Source of the DNA: Streptomyces sp. DvalAA-14
Lineage (GTDB): Bacteria > Actinomycetota > Actinomycetes > Streptomycetales > Streptomycetaceae
Direction: 5' to 3'
Assembly (NCBI RefSeq): GCF_900091855.1
Contig: NZ_FMCH01000590.1
Coordinates: 1 to 41,445, forward strand
Length of the DNA: 41,445 nucleotides
Shown: piece by piece, positions 31,690-41,445 of the stretch
Layout of the letters: every line of letters begins with the position of its first letter
Position numbering within the stretch: the stretch's first letter is position 1
Made by a program: the position numbers and the translations under genes
Notes under the pieces: model-generated
The model's database searches: none
What the model was told of the DNA's origin: nothing
What the model saw: the letters and a program-made list of their open reading frames with translations, nothing else

Positions 31690-31832
31690 GCCGCTACACA
31701 GCCGCTACACCAGCCCCAATCCGCTACACCCCCACCCCGGGGGTGTAGCGGACCCATCCGCTACACCCCAAAAATCCGCTACACAAAACAGGCCCCTGAC
31801 CTGCGATGTAGCGGATGTAGCGGATGTAGCGG
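31616..31832. repeat. CCGCTACA iteron cluster, candidate origin
   Basis: The octamer CCGCTACA or its complement occurs 12 times in 217 bp: forward at 31616, 31625, 31691, 31702, 31721, 31758 and 31776; reverse at 31668, 31744, 31807, 31816 and 31825. Several are spaced exactly 9 bp apart. The cluster starts inside the 3' end of the DUF3631 gene and fills the gap after it. Such iterons typically bind a replication initiator, or a TraB hexamer at clt. Confidence 0.85.
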
Positions 31833-31880
31833 ACCTACAGGGGGAGGGGGGGTTCCCTCCCCCGAGCCTCACCACCCTCG

Positions 31881-31916
31881 CCGTGCCCCCGCAGCGCCGC
31901 CGCTGCGGGGGCACGG
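31881..31916 (+). terminator. Perfect hairpin between the replication module and xis
   Basis: A 16-bp perfect stem with a 4-nt loop: CCGTGCCCCCGCAGCG (31881-31896) pairs with CGCTGCGGGGGCACGG (31901-31916). It separates the rep module from xis-int and lies 25 nt before the xis start. Probably a terminator, possibly also a leader control. Confidence 0.75.
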
Positions 31917-31941
31917 TTCACGTCTGGACCAGGAGGACACG

Positions 31942-32130
31942 GTGACCACCGCCCCGCCGCAAGCCCTGACCGTCCCCGAAGTCATGACCGCCCTACGAAT
32001 CAGCCGCAGCAAGGTCTACGACCTGTTCCGCGCCCGCGAACTCCCCAGCTTCACCGTCGGCCGCTCTCGCCGCGTCGCCGAAACCGCCCTGACCGCGTAC
32101 ATGCAGCACCGAACTGAGGAGAACAACTGA
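31942..32130 (+). CDS. xis: Excisionase (element B)
   Basis: A 62-aa protein from GTG 31942, with AGGAGG 5 bp upstream. The whole protein is a MerR-like helix-turn-helix (LTVPEVMTALRISRSKVYDL) with a wing (FTVGRSRRVAETALTAYM), the standard AICE excisionase. The stop overlaps the integrase start (ATGA), so both are made together. It directs excision from tRNA-Pro. Confidence 0.9.
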   Translation: MTTAPPQALTVPEVMTALRISRSKVYDLFRARELPSFTVGRSRRVAETALTAYMQHRTEENN

Positions 32131-33413
32131 TGGCCAAACGCCGCGCCAACGGTGAGGGCACGATCACCAAACGCGCTGACGGCCGGTACCAGGCTGCCGC
32201 GTACGTCTTCCGTCCCGACGGAACCCGGGTCCGCAAATTCGCCTACGGCAAGACTCGCGCGGAAGTCGCCGAAAAGCTCACCGCCATGCAGGAGCAGACC
32301 CGGCAGGGCATTCCCGCCGCCACGTCGGCCATGTGCCTGACGGACTTCCTCACCTACTGGCTGGTGGCCGTCGCCGCGGTCCGGCTCAAACCCTCGACGC
32401 TCATGAGCTACGAGGTCATGTCCCGCGTCTACATCGAACCGAAGCTCGGCAGGAAGAAGCTCAACCGCCTGTCTCCCGCCGACATCCGGCTGTTCCTCGC
32501 CGAATTCAAGAACGGCTGCCTGTGCTGCCTGCGGGGCCTGGACAGCGACCGCCCGGAGGAAGACCGAACGTGCTGCGCGGTCGGGAAGTGCTGCAAGCGC
32601 CGGCCGTCCGCCCGCACCGTCCAGTACGCGCATTCCGTACTCCGCTCGGCACTGCAACAGGCAGTCCGCGAAGAACTCATCACCCGCAACGTCGCGCGGA
32701 TCGTGGAAACCCCCACGGTGCCGCGGGAGGAGGTACGCCCCCTGGACAGGACCGAAGCCAAGATGCTGCTCAAGACCGCGAAGGGGCACCGCCTCTACGC
32801 CCTGTGGCTGCTGCTCGTCTCCACCGGCCTGCGCCGCGGCGAAGTGCTGGCCCTGACCTGGGACGACATCGACCTTGACCGCGGACAGCTCCGGGTCCGC
32901 CGGAACCTCCAGCGGATCAAGAAAGAGCTGCTGTTCGGCACTCCGAAGACGGCCCGTTCCCTCCGCACGATCTCGCTGCCCCAGGGATGCGTGACCGCGC
33001 TCAAGGCACACCGCACCACCCACCAGGCGGAGCGCGCCGCCGCTGGCCAGCACTGGACCCCGCTCGCGTCGCAGCCCGCGGGGCTCGTCTTCACCACCAG
33101 CACCGGCAGGCCGACCGACCCGCGCAGCCTGAACCGGATGCTGACCGTGCTGTGCCGGGAGGCCAAGGTCCGACAGGTCCGCGTGCACGACCTCCGGCAC
33201 ACCTGCGCCTCGCTGCTGCTCGCACAGGGAGTGGACGCCCGGACCATCATGGAAACGCTCGGGCACAGCACCATCACCATGACCCTGGACACCTACGCGC
33301 ACGTGATGGACTCGACGCTCAGGAAGGCCGCAGACCGCATGGACGACGCGCTGTCGCTGGACGACGGAGAGGAGGGCGACGACGGAGCTGCGGGAGTGCC
33401 TGCGAGGGTCTGA
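32130..33413 (+). CDS. int: Tyrosine integrase of element B
   Basis: A 427-aa pSAM2-like integrase. The N-terminus is an arm-binding AP2-like domain (GEGTITKRADGRYQAAAYV). Residues of about 70-190 form the core-binding domain, with a cysteine-rich insertion at 130-155 holding seven cysteines. The catalytic domain has R235 in TGLRRGEVL, H353 and R356 in HDLRHTC, H379 in LGHS and Y389 in DTYAHV, so it should be active. The gene ends 67 bp before the tRNA core. It recombines the tRNA 3' half with attP. Confidence 0.95.
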   Translation: MAKRRANGEGTITKRADGRYQAAAYVFRPDGTRVRKFAYGKTRAEVAEKLTAMQEQTRQGIPAATSAMCLTDFLTYWLVAVAAVRLKPSTLMSYEVMSRVYIEPKLGRKKLNRLSPADIRLFLAEFKNGCLCCLRGLDSDRPEEDRTCCAVGKCCKRRPSARTVQYAHSVLRSALQQAVREELITRNVARIVETPTVPREEVRPLDRTEAKMLLKTAKGHRLYALWLLLVSTGLRRGEVLALTWDDIDLDRGQLRVRRNLQRIKKELLFGTPKTARSLRTISLPQGCVTALKAHRTTHQAERAAAGQHWTPLASQPAGLVFTTSTGRPTDPRSLNRMLTVLCREAKVRQVRVHDLRHTCASLLLAQGVDARTIMETLGHSTITMTLDTYAHVMDSTLRKAADRMDDALSLDDGEEGDDGAAGVPARV

Positions 33414-33421
33414 CGCTCGGG

Positions 33422-33442
33422 GTTGATGTCACCCGTTGATGT
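33422..33442 (+). repeat. Right arm-type site of element B integrase
   Basis: GTTGATGT at 33422 and 33435, matching the pair at 18522-18542 with one difference in the spacer. It lies 38 bp from the core. Confidence 0.7.
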
Positions 33443-33444
33443 AC

Positions 33445-33475
33445 GAAGCCCTCTGGGATGCTCCCAGAGGGCTTC
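33445..33475. terminator. Hairpin between int and tRNA-Pro
   Basis: GAAGCCCTCTGGGA (33445-33458) pairs with TCCCAGAGGGCTTC (33462-33475) around TGC. It can terminate int from the left and the tRNA from the right. It belongs to the element, so integration supplied the tRNA with a new terminator. Confidence 0.8.
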
Positions 33476-33479
33476 TGAG

Positions 33480-33558
<79 letters not shown>

Positions 33559-33724
33559 GTGCTTGGTCGGCCCGGGGTGGTGGGTCCGGGTGACCGTGCA
33601 CGAGAAGAATAGCGCACCTCGGGGGGTGGTCGCTCGCGAGGCGCGGGGGGTCGGCGTGGGGAGGGGCGCCGGGGTGAGGGGTGGGCGGGGATCCGGGCGG
33701 GCTCAGGGCGGGCTCAGGGTGGGG

Positions 33725-33742
33725 ATGAGTAGGGGTACTCAT
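33725..33742. promoter_or_regulatory. Inverted repeat upstream of the YiaA-like gene
   Basis: ATGAGTA and TACTCAT flank GGGG, a perfect 7-bp inverted repeat 34 bp before the gene start. A possible operator or promoter element; the regulator is unknown. Confidence 0.4.
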
Positions 33743-33775
33743 GTGGGGGCGGTCACAGCGGGGGATCGTGGGGGC

Positions 33776-34068
33776 ATGGCGAAGGTGATGACGCAGCAGA
33801 CGACAGCGGCTTATGCCGCGCAGGCAGTGATCTCGTTCGGGGTGGCGCTCGGGGCGATGGTGGTGGGGGTGGCCTATTTGCCGGAGGGGGGATGGGGTGC
33901 GGGCGTTCCGTGGGGGTGGGATTGCTGTATGTGGTGACCTCGACGTTCACGCTGGCCAAGGTGGTACGGGACCGCCAGGAGGTCGGGCAGATGGTGAGCC
34001 GGGTGGATCAGGCCCGCCTGGACAAGCTGCTCACCGAGCATGATCCGTTCAAGGTGGACGGGATCTGA
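33776..34068 (+). pseudogene. YiaA/YiaB-family membrane protein gene, two frameshifts
   Basis: Reading starts with TQQTTAAYAAQAVISFGVA, a membrane segment typical of the YiaA/YiaB family. It must shift frame near 33890 (VRAF) and again near 33910 to give VGLLYVVTSTFTLAKVVRD, then SRVDQARLDKLLTEHDPF and a stop at 34066-34068. Both shifts fall at G-rich runs (GGATGGGGTG, CGTGGGGGTG) and equal one extra base each. Either the gene is dead or the assembly has homopolymer errors. The intact protein would be a small inner-membrane protein of unknown function. Confidence 0.75.
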
Positions 34069-34365
34069 CCGGGCGCCCGCACCCCCGGCGCGTCGCTGCG
34101 GGAGTGCGGGCGAAGGCGGGGCCGTTCCTCAGCCGCGACGGCCCCGCGCACGTCCCGAACCGCGACAAGAACCCGCCGGGGACGGGGATGCCTCGGCGCG
34201 GAGATGTCGCGGGGGCGAAGACACCCCCGGGCCCGGAGTCGGCCCGGGCCGCGGTCCGGGCCCGGAATCGGCCCCGGGCCCGGCCCCGGACCGGCATACG
34301 GAGCCGGCCCGCGCGCAGAAGCGGCCCGGGTACGAAGAGCCGATGGCCCCGCGCGAGCGGCCCCG

Positions 34366-35004
34366 CTACTTCGGCGCCGGGCCCGGAGCTCCCGCGGGTG
34401 GGGCCCCGGCTTCCGGGGACGGTTCGACGGAGGCGTCGGCGGCCGTGTCTCCGGACGGGTCGACGCCCGCGCCCGCTGAGGCGGTCTCGCCCGCCCCGGG
34501 CGCGGCCGTGACCGTCGCCACGCTGCGGGCGGCCGACTGGCGGCGGGCGTCCTCCGCGCTGTTCTGGGCGCCGAGGCTGCCGAAGTAGAAGCCGGCCACG
34601 GTGGCGAGCACCGTCATCAGCGAGGTGACGATGGTCTTGCGCAGATCACCCGAGTCGGTGCCGGACGACAGCATCGCCACCGCGAGAGCGAAGCCCACCA
34701 GGGCCAGGATGAGGACGGCGATGATGCTGCGGGTCAGACCGCGGACGCCGCGCGGCTCGCGCAGGTCGCGCAGGAAGTCCCGTACGTCCTGGTCGTCGGC
34801 GGCCCGGTCGATCAGCCGGTCGGTGAGCTGCTGCCGCCAGGCCGTGGCCCGGCGGACGTCCAGGAGCAGCGGAGCCACCGCGATGGCGGCGATGGCCACC
34901 ACCACGATGGCGATCAGGACGAAGGCGGTCCGGCCGCCGAGGCCGGGGATCGGTTGGGCGGAGGCCGTCGTCCCCGCGGCCGTCAGGATCACGGTGTGCG
35001 CCAT
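34366..35004 (-). CDS. Membrane protein with three TM segments, unknown
   Basis: A 212-aa protein from the ATG at 35004 (MAHTVILTAAGTT). The frame is open further upstream into the MITE-like repeat, but that part is not coding-like. Segments: TAFVLIAIVVVAIAAIAVAP, then SIIAVLILALVGFALAVAML and MTVLATVAGFYFGSLGA. Between the first two lies a charged helical loop (DRLIDRAADDQDVRDFLRDL). The last 60 residues are an alanine/proline-rich tail. The tandem last two segments resemble pore-forming or sensor membrane proteins, but I cannot name a family. Confidence 0.75.
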   Translation of the reverse strand: MAHTVILTAAGTTASAQPIPGLGGRTAFVLIAIVVVAIAAIAVAPLLLDVRRATAWRQQLTDRLIDRAADDQDVRDFLRDLREPRGVRGLTRSIIAVLILALVGFALAVAMLSSGTDSGDLRKTIVTSLMTVLATVAGFYFGSLGAQNSAEDARRQSAARSVATVTAAPGAGETASAGAGVDPSGDTAADASVEPSPEAGAPPAGAPGPAPK

Positions 35005-35022
35005 GGCGGAATCCCCCCATAG

Positions 35023-39229
<4,207 letters not shown>

Positions 39230-39254
<25 letters not shown>

Positions 39255-40477
39255 CCGCCCTCGCGCTCGTCCTCGCCGGCGGCGGCCCCGGCGGCGGCCC
39301 CGGCTGCTGCCCCGGCGGCGGCCTCCTGCGAGCCGACGGTCGCCGTCGGCTCGGCCGGCCAGCCGCCCGCCGGGCGGACCGCGACCTCGCGCCACCACCA
39401 GTCGTCCGGCTGCGGGTCGGCGGGCTCGAAGGGAGCGCCGACCCGCGGGGTGGCGATCTTGGCGCCGGCCTCGCGGGCGGCGGCCACGGTGCCCTCCCCC
39501 GGTTCGGCCCACGGGTGCTGGGCGAGGTTGAAGGTGCCCCAGTGGATGGGCATCATCGTCCCGGCCGGCTCGCCGCCGGACAGGTCGAGGTGGGCCCGGA
39601 TGCCCTCGGCCGGGGTCATGTGGATGTCGGGCCAGAACTCGCTGTAGGCGCCGATCTGGATCATTGTGGCGTCGAACGGGCCGTGCTGGGCGCCGATGTC
39701 GGCGAAGCCGGGGAAGTAGCCGGTGTCGCCGCTGTGGTAGATGCGGTGGGTGCCGTCGGTGACCGCCCAGGACGCCCACAGGGTCTGCTGGCGGCCGCGC
39801 AGGCCGCGGCCGCAGAAGTGCCGGGCCGGGGTGGCGGTCAGGGTCAGGCCGGCCACGTCGGTGGACTCGTTCCAGTCCAGTTCGCGCAGCCGCTCCGGCG
39901 GCACGCCCCAGTGCTCCAGGTGCGAGCCGACGCCCAGCGGCACCGCGAAGACCACGCCGGTGCGCAGCAGCGCGGTGATGGTCGGCATGTCGAGGTGGTC
40001 GTAGTGGTCGTGGGAGATGACCACGACGTCCAGGCCGGTCAGGGAGGCCAGCGGCACCGGGGTGGGGTGGATGCGGCGGGGGCCGACGAAGGTGAAGGGT
40101 GAGCAGCGCTCGCCCCACACCGGGTCGAAGAGCACCCGCCGGCCGCCGATCTCGGCCAGGACCGAGGAATGGCCCATCCAGGTCAGCCGGAGGCCGGAGG
40201 CGGGCGGGACGGCGAGGTCGGTGAGGGTGGTGGGGTGGATCGGGACCGGGCGGGCCGGCTTGCGCGACAGCCGGGCCTCCTTGCGGAGGTTGGCGGGCAG
40301 CGACTTGATCAGGCCGCCGCTGGGGACGTCACGGGCTCCGACGGGGTTGGCGAAGGCGCCGTTCGCCCAGTTCGGCGACCGGAGGATGCGCTCCAGCCGG
40401 GCGCCGGCGGGGTCCGAGCCGAAAGGTGCGGGGCGCAGCTTCACGAGGCGGGAGGGCAGTCGGCCGGTTCCGGTCAC
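39230..40477 (-). CDS. MBL-fold metal-dependent hydrolase (NAPE-PLD/UlaG-like)
   Basis: The protein has 415 aa from GTG 40477, with TGGAGG 5 bp upstream; an ATG at 40525 has no such site. Metal ligands are clear: HDHYDHLD (HxHxDH), TPARHFCGRG, HSGDTGYF and the late PIHWGTFNL histidine. The family includes N-acyl-phosphatidylethanolamine phospholipase D-like and lactonase-like enzymes, and the substrate here is unknown. The C-terminus has an unusual low-complexity tail of repeated AAAGAAAG units before GEDEREGGYEVARPK. Confidence 0.9.
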
Positions 40478-40571
40478 GGGACCTCCAGGCGGGATCGTTG
40501 GTCGGCGGGTTTTCGCCGGTCCCATTATGCGACGGGAGTGCCGTTCGGGTGGGCCCTGGCGTCGCTGAGCG

Positions 40572-41445
40572 TCAGGTGTCCCGCAGGGCTTGCCGGCCGG
40601 GGTCGGCCCGGGCGGCGGTGGGCCGGGCGGCGGACGGGTCGGCCGGCGCCGCGGTGAAGGTGATCGACACCAGGTCCCGCACCGGGACGTAGCCGAGCCG
40701 CTGGTAGAGGCCCGTGCTGACCGGGTTGGCCAGGTCGGCGGACAGCAGTACGTGCTCGGCGCCGGCCGCGAGCGCCGCCCGGGAGACGGCGGCGGTGACG
40801 GCTCCGGCGTAGCCCCGGCCGCGCAGCGCTTGCGGGGTGTAGACGGCGACGACCCGTACGGCGCCGTCCGCCGGGGCGGTGGATCCGGCCATCGCGACCG
40901 GTTCGCCGTCCACCTCCCACAGGGTGCGCAGGCCGCGGCCGAGGGCGTCGTCCACGGCCCCCTCGCCGCCCGGCAGGGGCTCGCCGATGTCCCGGGCGAA
41001 CTCCTCGTGCCAGCGCAGCAGCAGTGCGCGGTCGGCGGGGCCGGCGACCCGGGGGCGGCCGGGCGGGGCGGGCCGGTGCGGGGTGAGGGCGCCCAGGCGG
41101 AAGATCCGCAGTTCGCGGTCGGTGCGGAGCGCGGCTCCGGTGCGCTCTTGCCATGCCCGGGCGAAGTCCCGGGCGGCCTCGCGGTCGCCGCGTACCCCGG
41201 GCAGCGGGGCGGCCAGCCGGTCCGCGAGGCCGCGGGACGTCCCGGGCGCGCCCCGGGTCAGCAGCGGCGGGTGGGGCGGGGTGCGCAGGAAGGCGGCGGC
41301 CACCTCTCCCCCGCCGTCCGGCCGCCACCAGCCGAAGACGGGTGGCTCGGCGCCGTAGGCGTGCGGGCCGCGCCGGCCCAGGGTTGCGCAGATGGTGCGG
41401 GGGACCGAGTTCTCCACCGGTCGGCGCGCCAGGAAGGGGCCGGCC
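40572..41445 (-). CDS. GNAT acetyltransferase, 5' end beyond the window
   Basis: At least 290 residues are visible. The frame is open to the window edge, reading GPFLARRPVENSVPRTI, a normal internal sequence for this family, so the true start lies outside; the GTG at 41417 is not needed. The GNAT core has RVVAVYTPQALRGRGYAGAV for acetyl-CoA binding and NPVSTGLYQRLGYVPV at the end. The N-terminal half (residues before 120) resembles a second, degenerate GNAT-like domain, as in many streptomycete acetyltransferases. Substrate unknown. The tail is alanine/arginine-rich. Confidence 0.85.
   Translation of the reverse strand, partial: AGPFLARRPVENSVPRTICATLGRRGPHAYGAEPPVFGWWRPDGGGEVAAAFLRTPPHPPLLTRGAPGTSRGLADRLAAPLPGVRGDREAARDFARAWQERTGAALRTDRELRIFRLGALTPHRPAPPGRPRVAGPADRALLLRWHEEFARDIGEPLPGGEGAVDDALGRGLRTLWEVDGEPVAMAGSTAPADGAVRVVAVYTPQALRGRGYAGAVTAAVSRAALAAGAEHVLLSADLANPVSTGLYQRLGYVPVRDLVSITFTAAPADPSAARPTAARADPGRQALRDT

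Overview
The window is high-GC actinomycete DNA, almost certainly from a Streptomyces or close relative. Most genes have strongly GC-biased third codon positions. The mobile elements are of streptomycete type: TraB/FtsK-like transfer protein, DUF2637 spread-type protein, Prim-Pol plus DUF3631 replication module, and xis-int pairs at a tRNA.

The organising feature is a tRNA-Pro(GGG) gene at 33485-33558 (minus strand). Its 3' half is present three times: at 33480-33526 in the intact tRNA, at 18381-18427 (identical over 47 bp) and at 1768-1814 (one mismatch). These copies divide the window into a left flank (1-1767), island A (about 16.6 kb), element B (about 15.1 kb) and a right flank (33559-41445).

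Left flank: a broken WD40-repeat gene runs off the window. It abuts an IS630-family transposase remnant that has an in-frame stop and has lost its 5' end.

Island A: working xis-int genes lie at its right end. The main cargo is a leftward polymorphic-toxin locus: a LamG-type secreted protein, a 2345-residue Rhs protein with an autoprocessing Hint domain and a short C-terminal toxin tip, and a small gene 8 bp downstream that is the likely immunity gene. A degraded regulator pair and an inverted integrase remnant are also present. No replication or transfer genes are visible, so the island resembles a cis-mobilisable or decayed element.

Element B is an apparently complete AICE (actinomycete integrative and conjugative element). 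In order it holds an AT-rich PIN-like cargo gene, a SAM methyltransferase divergent from a GntR regulator with three matching operators, a string of small transfer/membrane genes (one Pycsar-effector-like), a TraB-type translocase, a C5-cytosine methyltransferase, a Prim-Pol primase, a DUF3631 ATPase, a dense CCGCTACA iteron cluster, then xis and int against the tRNA. A hairpin family with a conserved loop and covarying stems recurs 35-40 nt upstream of three genes in this element. I think it is the best candidate for something undescribed.

Right flank: ordinary chromosomal genes, namely a frameshifted YiaA/YiaB-like gene, a membrane protein, a 181-bp MITE-like repeat, a GH2 beta-galactosidase overlapping a GNAT acetyltransferase, an MBL-fold hydrolase and a second GNAT gene cut by the window end.
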